Shown one piece after another: positions 1 through 11,600 of a stretch of DNA of 64,000 nt. The notes below the pieces were generated by a model. That model ran no database searches, was not told where the DNA came from, and saw only the letters and a list, made by a program, of their open reading frames with translations. This DNA comes from Branchiostoma floridae (Eukaryota; Chordata; Leptocardii; Amphioxiformes; Branchiostomatidae), in NCBI RefSeq assembly GCF_000003815.2, contig NC_049980.1:1109065-1173064 (forward strand). Reading direction: 5' to 3'. Positions within the stretch are counted from its first letter, which is position 1, and each line of letters starts with the position of its first letter. A program made the translations under genes and the position numbers.

Positions 1-1
1 G

Positions 2-1180
2 CAAGAGACAGAGAGCAGCCAGACACCCAGGGGGACAGAGCCAATCCCCGAGGAGAGAGAGAGAATTGAGGAACCCAGTCAAGAGATAGGAGGGCCAGGA
101 AGACCGGTAGAATCAGAGAGAGGAAGACAGGAGCCTAGGAAGAGCCAGATAAAATGGCCCCCGAGTAATGCTGATAAAGTTTGGGAACAACTGGATGACG
201 ACTTGGAGGGCATCCTTGAAAGTGTCCTTGCGGGAAGCGCGGAGAGGAAGATTGAGGCTATGGCGGAAATGGTCTATAGCGTAGGATTGGAACGGTTTGG
301 CGAGAAGCCGTCAGGATGTGGTAGAAAGACATCAGAGCAACCAAATAGAAGAGAGAGGGAAAGACGGCAGATAAGAAAGGACCTGAAGGCCCTACGTAAA
401 AGATGGAAGAGGGCAAAGCGATCAGAGAAAGAGGCCCTGAGCAGACTAAGGGAGGATCTGAGAATTAGACTGAATAGTCTCAGCAAAGCAGAAAGAACCA
501 GGAAAAAGAGGAAGGAGAGAGAAAGGAGACGAGCAGCATTTATTTCCAATCCCTTTAGATTCACCAAAAGGATGCTAGGGACAAAGACTAGTGGAAAGCT
601 GACCTGCAGCGTGGAGGAGGTTGAAGATTACCTCAGGATGACTCACGGAGATAACAATAGAGAGACAGAGATAGGGGACTTAGAAGAGCTACAGGACCCC
701 CAGCTGCCAACGCAGGAAATGGACTGTAGTGAGATAAAGTTGGCAGAAGTTAGGGCTATAATAAGGAAGGCGAGAGCAGGTTCAGCCCCAGGCCCCAGTG
801 GAACCTCGTACCAGGTGTACAAGAAGTGCCCCAAACTGACGATACGTCTCTGGAAGCTAATAAGGGTACTGTGGAGAAAGAGGAAAGTACCTAACAGTTG
901 GAAGAGAGCGGAAGGAGTCTTTTGTCCAAAGCAAGAGAATGCAGAGTCGATAGGCCAATTCAGAACAATTTCGCTATTGTCTGTAGAGGGGAAAGTGTTT
1001 CTTGCAATTATCGCAAAACGACTCCTGAACTACATGATGGGGAACCATTACATTAATACATCCATACAGAAGGGAGGAGTGCCAGGCTTTTCAGGATGCC
1101 TGGAGCACACAAGCATGCTGACCCAGATGATAGAGGGAAGCCTGGAGCAGGGAAGAAGGAACTGGCAATTGTGTGGTTAG
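2..1180 (+). pseudogene. N-terminal half of RLE-type retrotransposon ORF
   Basis: The frame is open from base 2, so the ATG-like start at 203 is not the true start and the ORF enters from outside the window. The product is strongly basic, with many Arg/Lys/Glu runs at about nt 330-540. From nt 720 it shows the start of a reverse transcriptase domain: an APGPSG segment (nt 786-803), then a FRTISLLSVEGK segment (nt 960-995) that matches RT motif 2a, then QKGGVPGFSGCLEH. The frame ends at a TAG at 1178-1180, but the protein continues in other frames just downstream. At least two small indels, one near a run of nine C at 1207-1215, break it. Either mutation or assembly error in a homopolymer could be responsible. 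Confidence 0.7.
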
Positions 1181-3131
1181 ATCCTGGAAAACGCTTATGG
1201 ATCCGTCCCCCCCCCAGCTAATAAAGGACAGCGGCTTGGCCAAGTACCACATACCAGAACCAAGAAGGGGAGGTATTTCCCAGTACTTTAGATGGCCTGG
1301 CAAATCAAAATTACCGGGAAGGGGATGGATTCCACTTGGGCGAATTCAGAGAGAGGGAATAGTGACCGNNNNNNNNNNNNNNNNNNNNNNNNNNNNNNNN
1401 NNNNNNNNNNNNNNNNNNNNNNNNNNNNNNNNNNNNNNNNNNNNNNNNNNNNNNNNNNNNNNNNNNNNNNNNNNNNNNNNNNNNNNNNNNNNNNNNNNNN
1501 NNNNNNNNNNNNNNNNNNNNNNNNNNNNNNNNNNNNNNNNNNNNNNNNNNNNNNNNNNNNNNNNNNNNNNNNNNNNNNNNNNNNNNNNNNNNNNNNNNNN
1601 NNNNNNNNNNNNNNNNNNNNNNNNNNNNNNNNNNNNNNNNNNNNNNNNNNNNNNNNNNNNNNNNNNNNNNNNNNNNNNNNNNNNNNNNNNNNNNNNNNNN
1701 NNNNNNNNNNNNNNNNNNNNNNNNNNNNNNNNNNNNNNNNNNNNNNNNNNNNNNNNNNNNNNNNNNNNNNNNNNNNNNNNNNNNNNNNNNNNNNNNNNNN
1801 NNNNNGGAAAATACAAGTTATGGTGCTATCAGTATGGCCTTTTACCGAGATTGACATGGCCAATGACAATGTACAACATTCCCCTCACCACTATGGAACA
1901 GGTAGACAAGAAGATCAGCAAGTACATCAGGAAATGGCTAGGGGTGCCTCCAGGTCTCACGAGTGTGGGGCTGTACAGTACCTCAGCAAAGCTACAGCTA
2001 CCCCTAACCTCAGCACTGGAAGAGTACAAGGTGGCAAAAGTAAGGGCGCAGGCGACCCTGGATAACAGCAAAGATGGAATAGTCAGGGAGGCAGGGATTA
2101 AGCTGAGATCGGGAAGAAAGTGGTCAGCAGCAGAGGCGGCAGAAAGCGCTAGAAGTAGGCTGAGGCACAAAGATATTGTGGGAGTGGTGGCCCAGGGGAG
2201 GCTAGGCTTAGGAGCAGGGACATCTGCAGGTCAGAGATGGAAAGATGCTGCGCCCATTGTAAGAAGGAAGATGCTACAGGGTGAAATTAGACGACAGGAA
2301 GAAGAGCAGAGGAGAGCTCAGGCAGTTAGCCAGGGTGTACAGGGAGCCTGGGTCAAATGGGAACAGGCTCGAGAGAGGAAGATTACCTGGAAGGAGCTCT
2401 GGTCCTGGGAACCACTGAGGACACAGTTCCTACTAAAGTCTGTGTATGATCTCTTACCCACCCCAGCAAACCTGAAGAGATGGGGCAAGGAGAGTGAAGA
2501 GAAGTGCGTGCTGTGCGGGAAGAGAGGGACTTTAAGTCACCTGCTGACAGGATGTGCCATAGCCCTAGGACAGGGAAGGTACAGGTGGAGACATGACAAA
2601 GTGTTAAGGGTCCTAGCAGCCGCACTTGAGGAGAAGAGGGCACAGATGAGAGGAAGAAAGCAGAGAAGGCTGAGGTTTGTAGAGTTCGTGAAGGAAGGAG
2701 GGAAAGGAAAAAGGAGGGGAAAGAGTGCACTAGACGAAGGTCTAGGAATTCTGGCCACAGCAGGGGACTGGGACCTACGGGTCGACCTGGACAGGAAACT
2801 AACCTTCCCAGAGGAGATAACAACAACGAACAAGAGACCAGACATAGTGATATGGTCAGCAAAGTCCAGACAGGTAGTCATCCTAGAGCTCACTGTACCT
2901 TGTGAGGACAGGTTGGAGGAAGCATTTGAAAGGAAAGCTGAGAAGTACAGTGAACTGAAGCAGTCCTGTATAGAGAAAGGATGGAAAACCTGGTATTACC
3001 CCATAGAAGTTGGGTGCAGAGGATTTGTAGGACAGTCAGCATGGAGAGGGTTAGGAGCATGTGGGATTAAAGGAAGGAAAAGAAAGCGGTTACCAAGAAC
3101 TTGGCAGAGCAGCCGAATCTGCGTCAAGATG
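1181..3131 (+). pseudogene. C-terminal half of RLE-type retrotransposon ORF (zinc knuckle + restriction-like endonuclease)
   Basis: After the gap the frame is open from 1806 to 3131. It starts with the RT thumb region, followed by a basic linker. A CCHC knuckle (C-x2-C-x7-H-x4-C) is encoded at about nt 2506-2556. Then come the RPDIVIW and VILELTVP segments at about nt 2836-2900, followed by a KAEKYSEL helix. PD...ELT...K is the usual catalytic layout of the restriction-like endonuclease that nicks the target in R2/Hero-type elements. No stop is seen before the 3132 gap. The YxDD core of the RT would fall in the 1369-1805 gap and cannot be checked. Confidence 0.7.
1369..1805. other. assembly gap (437 N)
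   Basis: N run inside the RLE element. It hides the reverse-transcriptase palm, including the catalytic aspartates. Its non-round length suggests an estimated gap size. Confidence 0.99.
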
Positions 3132-3231
3132 NNNNNNNNNNNNNNNNNNNNNNNNNNNNNNNNNNNNNNNNNNNNNNNNNNNNNNNNNNNNNNNNNNNNN
3201 NNNNNNNNNNNNNNNNNNNNNNNNNNNNNNN
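3132..3231. other. assembly gap (100 N)
   Basis: An exactly 100-base N run between the RLE element (+) and the CR1-type fragment (-). The round size suggests an unknown true length, so the two elements may not really be adjacent. Confidence 0.99.
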
Positions 3232-3292
3232 CGCCCCGCCAGCCAGAGGGGGTCCTGACAGAGGGGGCGAAACCCCTGAGGAAGGCTGGACG

Positions 3293-4355
3293 TCAGCTGA
3301 TGATGTCGTGGGTCAACGCAGTGCAACCAGCTGTTTCAAGTAAGAGGATAAGGCCCAGGATACGTGCTGCCTGGACAACCTGTAGTTGGGTTGGCCCAAC
3401 AGTGATTGCTGGTGGTGGTGGAGGATTTCTCATGAAGCAAAACACCATCACCATGCACTTAGACGGGTTCAGGGCCATGAAGTTGGTGTCAGTCCAACGT
3501 GTCAGGCCATTGATGTCGTCCTGAATCCTTGGTGTTGCAGACACATGTCGTGATTCGGAGACAGACATGTCATCAACATACTTAAACCCATCTGAAGACG
3601 TTTCGTGACTTGGGAGGGCGTCATTGGCCAGGGCTAGAAAATCTAGTGGTCCTAACTTCGTTCCCTGAGGCACACCACACGTCAGAGTTTGCCAGTCCGA
3701 GACTGTGCCCTGATACCTCACACGCTGGCGCCGACCTGACAGGAAACTGCTCACCCAGGGCACGATGGACGGGCGGACACCAAGGTCAAGTAGCTTGCAA
3801 ATGGCGGTCTGGTGGTGGACATAATCAAATGCTCGGGAAAAGTCAGTGAGAACAAGTGTTGTGACGTAGCCTGGTTTGTCTGATGCCTCAAGGATGTTGT
3901 GTACAAGACGCGTCAGGTAATGTACTGTTGAGCAACCATGGAGAGAAACGAACTGTCGAGGGTCCAGGTTAGGAAGGATATCCTGCATGCACCAGTCACG
4001 GACGATTCCTTCACACACTTTGGCAAAGATAGGTGTTAGAGAGATGGGTCTTTAACTTCTCCAGTCGCGGTGGCATCTCCTTTGGAATGGGTACAACATC
4101 AGCGTCCTTGAACATGTCCGGTACTTCACCTTGACACAGAGAGGTGTTCATAATGTCACATAAAGGCTGGGACAGTTCAAAGGAGAATTCCCTAATAATC
4201 CTCGGGGAGATGCCGTCAGGGCCAGTAGCTTTGCCAATCTTTACATTCTTTAGTCTGTTCCACATGTCCCAGACTGAGACTACCGGGGGTGGGGCAGGTG
4301 AAGGAAGATAAGCTGGCAGGTCCTCAAGTCGAAGTGGCGCGTGACAAATGATGTC
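3293..4355 (-). pseudogene. CR1-type non-LTR retrotransposon RT fragment
   Basis: Reading on the minus strand from about 4355 down, two overlapping frames give one RT. The first (about 4355-4045) carries KATGPDGISPR and the following helix. The second (4018-3293) carries ILPNLDPRQF, TDFSRAFDYVHH (motif A), GVPQGTKLGP (motif B) and KYVDDMSV (motif C with both catalytic aspartates). The frame change falls near 4020-4060. ATGPDGI, the FSRAFD-type motif A and YVDD are typical of the CR1/L2 group. After the motif following YVDD (LNPSKC) homology fades near 3400, so thumb and 3' UTR are lost or rearranged. It is 5'-truncated and dead as it stands. Confidence 0.8.
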
Positions 4356-4523
4356 TATTGATAATGGTCTGTTTCTGATTTACTTATGTCATTTGTTTCA
4401 TAGTTCCAAGATGAAATGCTGCAGATGAATAACATTTCCTAAGAAAGCCTAAGATTGCGCTGTTTTGGTTAAGGGTGCGAAAGTCACTGTCCTTTTGCTG
4501 TGTCAATAAAGCTTCTGCACTAT

Positions 4524-5070
4524 GGGTGGGTACCGGTACAGCAACTTCAGGTCCAGGTCCGGTTCAGGTCCAGAGGATCAGGTCCAGGTCCGGACCTGAA
4601 CCTGATTTATTATGTGAAAACTTGTATAAATGATTGGATATCTTATGGTCTCTTTCTCAGTTACATATGTCACATGTTTCTCAGTCCCAAGATGGAATGC
4701 AGCAGGTCCCATGTAGGAAATACATTTACATGCCTGTAGAACGATACTTAAAACAATTGTCCATCTTCAACATCTTGCTACAAAGAAAACTGTTTTGTGT
4801 AGTATTCGACTCCGACTGGCGTTTTAAAATCCTACAAGGCTAACTGCCTCTATACGATTGACTGTAAAGGTTGGTAAAATGACTATAGACTCTACTCTGC
4901 TTCACTTTTGTTATTTGCCTAGACAGATAACCCCGACAACGTGTGAATGCCTGATCATATAATTTATTCATTTTCCAATCGGTCCAACATCCGGTCTACC
5001 GATTTTTTTAGGTACGGTTATTCTGGACCGGTCCAATGAGAAAACCCGGTTTGTACCCCTATACTGTACA
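4524..5070 (+). mobile_element. F1 element, copy A (ACCGG/CAGGTC MITE-like)
   Basis: Begins GGGTGGGTACCGGTACAG and ends with a degraded inverse of it near 5049-5069. The left subterminal part is a dense run of CAGGTC / GGTCCGG words on both strands. The right subterminal part has GGACCGGTCCAATGAG. It is longer than copies B-D because of extra sequence in the middle. Confidence 0.65.
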
Positions 5071-5381
5071 AATTCACACACACACACACGTGCACGGGAA
5101 ACATGTATTCTATCTGAACCGTAACGACGGATGAAAATTAATGTGTACATGTAACTATCGTGCCATGCCACGTGTCTGCGCCTATAGTGAGGTAGTAATT
5201 CTATTTTAATTGGCCGAGTTTCACTACTATATCAGTCTATGCCCGAGGGCACCACAAACAAGATGGATAAAAAATTGACCCAAATAAAAACATTAAAGAG
5301 CGTCTACCTCTCAAAATGTCAGAAACAAATGATGATATTTCTCAGTCAAGGCTTCCTTTTAATCTTTTTTATCGCGTATAT

Positions 5382-5603
5382 CGCTAGTTCACCTTTATTC
5401 GCGGGGTAACCTATATGCGTTGTATCTAAAAACATGGTATTCAGAGCTATGGAGTCAATGTACGCTGGTTTGAAATTGAGATATTTTCAAAGTATTACAC
5501 ATTGAAAACACCGGCCTTTGACTTGATAGCCCTAAATAGTAGTATTCTGCTTTAAAATACAACAGATACAGGTTGCCCCGCGGATAAAGGTGAACTAGCG
5601 TTA
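5382..5603. mobile_element. F7 foldback/MITE, copy 1
   Basis: About 220 bp with inverted ends: CGCTAGTTCACCTTTATT at the left and its near-complement AAAGGTGAACTAGCGTTA at the right. GCGGGGTAACC next to the left end mirrors GTTGCCCCGCGG at the right. Two more copies lie at 17119 and 60050. No ORF. Confidence 0.75.
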
Positions 5604-6308
5604 CGCCAATTTAAAGAAATTGGCCGGTACATGCAGATCGGTACACAATGCTCTGAAATGAAAATTTTCTTCTACCTGACATATGGAAATACATAGATTA
5701 CAAAACATCAGTATTCTGTAATCAGTCTCGATAGATAATGTATTATTTCTATTTTTATAACTGCGTGTTGCCTGTGTGGTAATACTAGATCTCCACAATC
5801 GGTACTCAGTCCTTTGACAGCCTTACAATAAAGTCTTCATTCACTCTTTGAAACTCAGCATACAACAGTTTCCAGTGTAGGAAAGGATTGGAAAAATTCA
5901 TTTTTACCTATAGTTTTTCTCTACATAACACAGAGCTAGAAGGGGAGGCTAGGGGTTGTTAGAATCCGTCACGCGTATTACGTATACAGACGGAGAAAAG
6001 AGCAAGTCTTCTGTCTTCCTAACACCCCCGGCTTTTAGATGTTACTGTGAGTAGGAGCTTCCTTAGAATGCCACAAGACACGCTTACGCAAAAAAGCATG
6101 GAATTATCAGTAAAAGGTTCCAGCAGATATAAGTAAGGCATTGCGTAAACCTAGTGTGTTCAGCATGCTGAAAGCAGACCTGAAGTGTTCCCACAACGTA
6201 GAAACGGAAACTGAGAAACTCCGGCAGCTAATTAGAGAGCTTGCAAGATACGTGACACAGTGGACTGAGATGAAGAAAGACTGGATGCAGCTGCATCATT
6301 ATCGTTAA
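5604..6308. other. stretch with no recognised feature
   Basis: AT-rich sequence without a supported ORF, RNA or clear repeat. Confidence 0.5.
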
Positions 6309-6903
6309 AGCCCCCTTCACACGAGAGCACGAATGAGCAGGAATGCCGTCGGAATGAAAATAATTTTTCTATTCCTGGCAATTCCTGGCAATTCGTACTG
6401 TATTCTAAACATTCTTACTGCATTCGAGATATTCGTCCCCGTTCTTTTGGCTGGCTCGAAAGTTTTTGACATGTCAAAAACTGTCGAGGTGTATTCGAAG
6501 TGGAGAAATATCGAATGGCATTCCAAGTGGATTCTAAGTGGATTCTAACTATTCTAACTGCAGTCTGACCGCATTCTCTGGCATTCCAACATTATTCGAA
6601 ACATTCTTATCTCATTCGATGGAGAACCGAAATGGCAAGCCATCTCGAATCCTGCCCGAATGTGGCCGAAAGAATATCTCGAATGCAGTGAGAATGTCTA
6701 GAATACACTACGAATTCACAGGAATAGAAAAGGATGTTCATTCTGACGGCATTCTGGCTCATTCCTTCTCGTGTGAAGGGGATTTAAGGCCCATCTGGAA
6801 CACCCACTCGGAATGGCACCGAATGTGGCACGAATTTTGTAAATACTTCATTCCGGCTGGTTCTGCTTGATTCGTGCTGATTCGATTTCAGTGTGAAGTC
6901 CCT
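6309..6903. mobile_element. F2 element, copy 1 (GAAT-rich MITE-like)
   Basis: Bounded by AGCCCCCTTCACACGAGAGC at the left and the inverse-like CAGTGTGAAGTCCCT at the right. The interior is packed with GAAT/ATTC words spaced about every ten bases, for example GAATGCCGTCGGAATGAAAA. Open frames through it (such as 6538-6870) are by-products of this word bias and not genes. Other copies: 18195, 27831, 42731 and a fragment at 49257. Confidence 0.7.
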
Positions 6904-7227
6904 AGAACGGGTGAAGAAACTAATATCCCACAGTGTTCAGTTCGCCCCAGCTCGGCAGCGTTAAGTGTTCACTGGTTTCCTGGTCTGACGTACAGAATTC
7001 AAATCATTTCATTACCATGTTTAAAAAAAAAAAAACAAGACGATCACTTACTGCTAATAGGAGAATCTAATTGACCTAAATAATTTGCACTTTCTGTAAT
7101 CGCTGTCCGCATATTTCGGTCTTAGTGTCCCTTTTACTTTAAATGTTCTTTAATCTAATGTCTTCTGGAAAATGGCTTTTCATATTTCTAGGTAAGATAC
7201 CAAGGTGTCCACATGAAGCTTTACTTT

Positions 7228-7488
7228 GGTTTACGCGTGCGTATCGAGTCCGTATGAGGTCCGTATGGACCCCTTAACCTATAACAGGCTCCAAAGATAG
7301 CTGAAAAATAGTAGACAAAATCTAGACACATTACATGCCAGAGTATTTAGATTTACATGTTCTAGGCATATCGTCTGGCTATATTTGTCCAATATCTACT
7401 ATTTTTTCCAGCAACCCTTGGAGACTGGTAGAGGATAAGACTTCCATACGTACCTCATACGGACTTGAAGATGCACGCACGTGTGTAA
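7228..7488. mobile_element. F8 MITE, copy 1
   Basis: Left end GCGTGCGTATCGAGTCCGTA and right end GTACCTCATACGGACTTGAA plus GCACGCACGTGTG form inverted ends. The interior carries a second inverted pair, TAGACAAAATCTAGACA against TTTGTCCAATATCTA. Homologous to 14944 and 29393. Confidence 0.65.
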
Positions 7489-7623
7489 TATCAATGGATA
7501 CATAATCAGCCGCGATTTTTTGCAGAATTCTCTATCTTTATAAGTTTGGATATTTGTATATGTGGTGAATGAGTATAATTTATTGTAAATAACAGCAAAC
7601 ATTTAAATGATGTAAAAGATACT

Positions 7624-7723
7624 NNNNNNNNNNNNNNNNNNNNNNNNNNNNNNNNNNNNNNNNNNNNNNNNNNNNNNNNNNNNNNNNNNNNNNNNNNNNN
7701 NNNNNNNNNNNNNNNNNNNNNNN
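7624..7723. other. assembly gap (100 N)
   Basis: Exactly 100 N, probably an unknown-size scaffold join. Confidence 0.99.
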
Positions 7724-9186
7724 GAGCTATAACGAATATTCAAGATAGGTATGAAATAATTCTAAATCTGATTTTTGGGGGCCATATTGATGACGTAAAC
7801 ACGGTCTTATTGCCCCTTGATATTATTTTTCTATGACAAAATACAGGACTTTGGTACATAGCACTGTAATGAAACTATGTTTTTCATGTGCATAATGATG
7901 AAAGCTACAAACTCACGGTTGCGCAAATCGATATCTACTAACGATCTGTAGTTATTAAAAACTGATTTTTTTTTAATTCATATTTTCTAATTACAACAGA
8001 TCGTTAATATAAAGATATGATAATTCACCACTAAGGTATAATACAGCCGTCCTATCAATCATGCAAATTAAGTAATGGTTTGCATAATCCATGTCTGTTC
8101 ATGTTCCTCTATAAAAAATAGATATCTACTGCGATTGGAACGATTCAAATATGATTTTTTTGTCTTTTGTTATTACGAATATCATGTCCAAATTTGCCTA
8201 GTTAAAAAATAAGCATCCAGAACACGAGATAGCACAACCGGATGTTCCTCTGAAGTACCATGAAAATCCGCTGGGAGTCCAATTTCTTATCATTTTCAGG
8301 TCATTTCAAGACTCTTTATACGCACCAAATATAAATATGAAGACAATTTATCCAGGCATTCTTCAGTTATCGTGGCCACAGACAGACAGGCAGGCACAAG
8401 GGCGCTGACAGAAACATGATCTTCTTTGCGAAGCTAGTATATAAGGGTTATGTGCCCTACAATGGAACAGTAATAGTATAAGAACGAAATCATGCAGAGG
8501 TTCTCCTCCCCACAAAATTATGCAGTTTCAGAGAGGTCACCAGCAAGCATTGACAACGCAACACATTTACATTTTCCATTCACAAAATGTAGGTTCGGAA
8601 TATTCTTTGAAAATGGAAATTCAGAGATTTGATCACGATTCAAAATTTGATCAAAATGCAGGTGGGCGTACATCAAAAACGTCAAATGCAGGGAAAATTC
8701 TACCCTAAGGCTGAAAGCGGCTAGCAAGGAAAAGAAGGGATGGAAGGTAATTTAATAAAGATATAATTGCAAATTCACGCAGCACAAGAAATGTTTGATA
8801 TACAACATGAAAAGGAAAACAAGCGGATAGGCTGAATGGATAGACCATGATCCAGATTTCTTTTTTTTTTTCTTCTGTAGTAAAAGACCAACTTCATCAT
8901 CGTCATCATCCACTAGTTTCTACATCTGAAGTCGATACTTGAAACGAACTGCCGCTAAATTCGGTCTTTCATCTTCTTCTTCTCTTGCGAGCTCCTTTAG
9001 TTCTTAGACTTTTTCGTTACGTTGCAGGAGGGCGTCGTCCTCTGTTCTTCAGATCTGCTTTCAGTGGGATATTCAAAGGCCTTAGAAAAACTTGTGGTGT
9101 TAACGTTTCTAGTTACCTGACCGAATTTAGCAAAAAGCTGCCAAACAGAGCTTTTCTTATTCTGTCAACCGTTTTTGTCAGCCGTT
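7724..9186. other. stretch with no recognised feature
   Basis: AT-rich, no supported ORF. A pyrimidine-rich stretch lies at 8860-8880 and a CATCATC short repeat at 8895-8912. Nothing else stands out. Confidence 0.45.
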
Positions 9187-9535
9187 GAGCTTAGGGCACA
9201 ACCCGCCGTACGTGCAATTCAAAGTGCACGTACGTCTTTTTGGAAGGCCACGTCCGCCACGTATTTCTGAGATCGATCGATCGTTCTCGAGAACGTTCAG
9301 GCTGTACAGGGCAGGCTCGTCGCCCGTACTGGCACGTACGGGGGGCAAATGGCACACAAAGTTTTGCCTGCACGTAAAGTTCTACGGCGTGTCTGCGTGC
9401 TCCAAAATCCGTCGGATTCCCTACGAGTTCGTACAAAGGCTGTACTTACCACTTACGGATCCCAAAAGATTGCCCACGTTCTGGCACGTAGACAGCACAT
9501 ATTTGCACGTACGGCGGGTTGTGCCCGTAGCTTTA
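9187..9535. mobile_element. F4 MITE, copy 1 (complete)
   Basis: About 349 bp with long inverted ends: AGGGCACAACCCGCCGTACG next to GTGCAA at the left and TTGCACGTACGGCGGGTTGT then GCCCGTAGC at the right. The element is rich in CACGTAC words on both strands. Reading frames through it in both directions are shadows of the inverted symmetry. Related copies: 40236, 52863, 60500 and 62382. Confidence 0.8.
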
Positions 9536-10217
9536 GCGCTGACAATGGACATTTTCTGACAGTTTTTGATCCGACTGAGTGATAAATATGTCGCAGAATT
9601 TTTGGGCCTCGTACAATATCTGTATGATAAGAATATGAGTGTGTTGGTGAAAATACTTTTAAGTGTCTTGTCGCATTTCAACTTTACCTTGTTGAACAGT
9701 AATTGTTTGATCACTACCGTCGAAATTTAATTAAAAAATTTAATCACTACCTATAGACCCTATTCATTTCAGGACCGTAAGGCTATGTTGATTTCATTAT
9801 ATGGATGACAGCCTCTAATAACTGTTGCGAGTGACATTCTATGCCATCAGTATACGTTTTCATATACATTTCCTTTTTCATGCAATCCACGGCATATGTT
9901 TGCTCATTTTGCAGCTGCAACGTACGATTTACAATTAATGCGTTTAAAACTTGTTTTATTTGGAAACGGCCGAAAATTGATGATAATTCAATGGCCTTTT
10001 GTGCAGTCGTGTCTTGAAGTTCCTACTTACATGTACATCTAAAAGCCGTGGCTGTCACAAAGACAAAATAATCTCTCTTTTCTCCGTCTTTAATTGAAGT
10101 GGTGCACGTTTAAAGAACCTATTCTCGTCTATGTAATCTAGCGCGCTGATGTCATTCATAAATTTTACCTTGTAACAGTGGGGTTCAAGCACCGCCAAAC
10201 GGACCATGCCAAATGAC
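9536..10217. other. stretch with no recognised feature
   Basis: AT-rich, no supported ORF or repeat. Confidence 0.4.
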
Positions 10218-10287
10218 CGTTTGGCGTAGCGGTTTGCGTTGTTGGGTTTGTGGTCTGGCGGCCCGGTTTCGAATTCCGGTTGCCAGG
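10218..10287 (+). repeat. tRNA-like sequence, possible SINE head
   Basis: TGGCGTAGCGG resembles a Pol III A box and GGTTTCGAATTCC at 10265-10277 resembles a B box, at the spacing of a tRNA body. I could not fold a convincing complete cloverleaf with an acceptor stem, so a SINE-derived or decayed tRNA-like piece is more likely than a working tRNA. Confidence 0.35.
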
Positions 10288-10726
10288 ATAGTGTTTCTGT
10301 CTGTTTCTATTAGATACTATTAAGATACAGGCAATTTGCAGTCAAAAAGAATAGAAATAAAACATTATCTATCGGCATAATGTGTAGTGATCTTGCTACT
10401 TTAAAATTTTTGTTCCTAGAAAATCGGACAAGGTAAGATTTAGATCTAGGTATGATTAAAAGTATGATTTATTATGATGATGAACATGCATCTGCCAATA
10501 TATGTAGATTTGCATTCAGATGCTTTAAAAAGAGAGAAGAGAAATTGCTACAATCTTGCTTAGACTTACAAATATCATTATCAGTTTTGCCAGCTTCTTA
10601 GTTCCCTCGGGTATGAATATGGAAGAAGTGAAGATTCAATAATTAAGACAGAATGACGACCTTAGGGTACACCTGTCGCAGACACGTGCCTTGTACATCA
10701 CATGGCTTGGTTCAACACATGTCCAG

Positions 10727-11150
10727 TAGGGGTGGGTACCGGTACAGAAAATCCAGGTCCAGGTCCGGTTCAGGTCCAAAGGATCAGGTCCAGTTCCGGA
10801 CCTGAACCTGGACCTGATTCAGTATGAATCACACCAATGGTCCATTTCACTACAAAGAAATCTGTTTGGTGGAGTATTAGACTTACACTGGCGTTTTACA
10901 ACGCTAACTGCACCTGCGCGATTGGCTGTAAAAATTAGTAGAAATTACTATAAACTGTACTGTACTTCACTCTTGTTATTTTCTTCCACCTGCAAGCGCC
11001 AAAACCTGTGAATGCCTTATAAAATAATCTGTTAATTTTCTAATCGGTCCAACATCCGGTCCACCTAATTCTTACAGGTCCGGTTTTTCTGGACCGGTCC
11101 AATAAGAAAAACCGGTTTTGTACCGGTACGCTGTACCGATACCCAGCTCC
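10727..11150 (+). mobile_element. F1 element, copy B (best-preserved ends)
   Basis: 424 bp. Left end GGGTGGGTACCGGTACAG and right end CTGTACCGATACCCAGCTCC are inverted repeats. The left subterminal part has five or more CAGGTC/GGTCCGG words; the right has TCTGGACCGGTCCAATAAG. No coding capacity. Confidence 0.75.
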
Positions 11151-11189
11151 AATGTCCAGTGTTCGAGGAAGAAGACAAGTCCCGTGTCC

Positions 11190-11600
11190 TGATAATTACC
11201 TCCATAAAATATTCATGGAGGTTCTATTTTCGCTCGCGTTCTCTCTCTCTCGCGCGCGCGTGTGTGTGTGTCTGTGTGCGTCTGTAAACAAGATAGCATA
11301 AGAACGGCTGGATGGATTGGTTTCATACTTGGTGTGTTGGTGGAGTGTTACAAAACCTGGAAATGATTAGATTTTGATTACATAAATGCATGTAATGCAA
11401 ATGAGGAACTGCTTAAAGCAAAAATGACAAAAGGACTTCATGGTAAATGATGGAATTTTTTACTTGTGACATGTGTAAGCTAATCAATGATTAACATCAC
11501 CATGCATGGATTTTGTAAATGTAAATGTCATTTGCATAAAATCTACAAAATCTCTAATATTTCATGAAGGTATGAGGTCGCCGAACTCTAGTTTACCTAT
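11190..11600. mobile_element. F11 repeat, copy 1
   Basis: Starts TACCTCCATAAAATATTCAT then GGAGG, a short inverted head. It continues with a TC/CG/TG simple stretch at 11242-11274, then AAGAACGGCTGGATGGATTG as in the copies at 36925 and 37287. It ends TATTTCATGAAGG then TATGAGGTCGCCGAACTCTA, which recurs alone at 38362-38393. Confidence 0.6.

Larger units (their letters stand above)
1..3131 (+). mobile_element. RLE-type non-LTR retrotransposon (R2/Hero-like), degraded, both ends missing
   Basis: One continuous element is inferred from the order of parts: an open N-terminal region with a fingers/palm-start RT segment, a 437-N gap where the RT catalytic core should be, then a C-terminal CCHC knuckle and a PD-(D/E)XK-like restriction-type endonuclease. 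That order (RT, then zinc knuckle, then endonuclease) is typical of site-specific R2/Hero/NeSL-group elements and differs from the N-terminal APE endonuclease of the L1-type element at 22-27 kb. The 5' end lies outside the window and the 3' end is lost in the gap at 3132. The exact clade cannot be set by eye. Confidence 0.75.

Noticed and set aside
3232-3524. Continuation of the RLE ORF after the 3132 gap
   Set aside because: The frame is open only by chance across Ns; the sequence there is the antisense of the CR1-type fragment.
9185-9559. 124-codon frame with a matching reverse-strand frame
   Set aside because: Both are products of the inverted symmetry of the F4 MITE.
10218-10287. Functional tRNA gene
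   Set aside because: A and B boxes are plausible but no acceptor stem or full cloverleaf could be drawn; kept only as tRNA-like.
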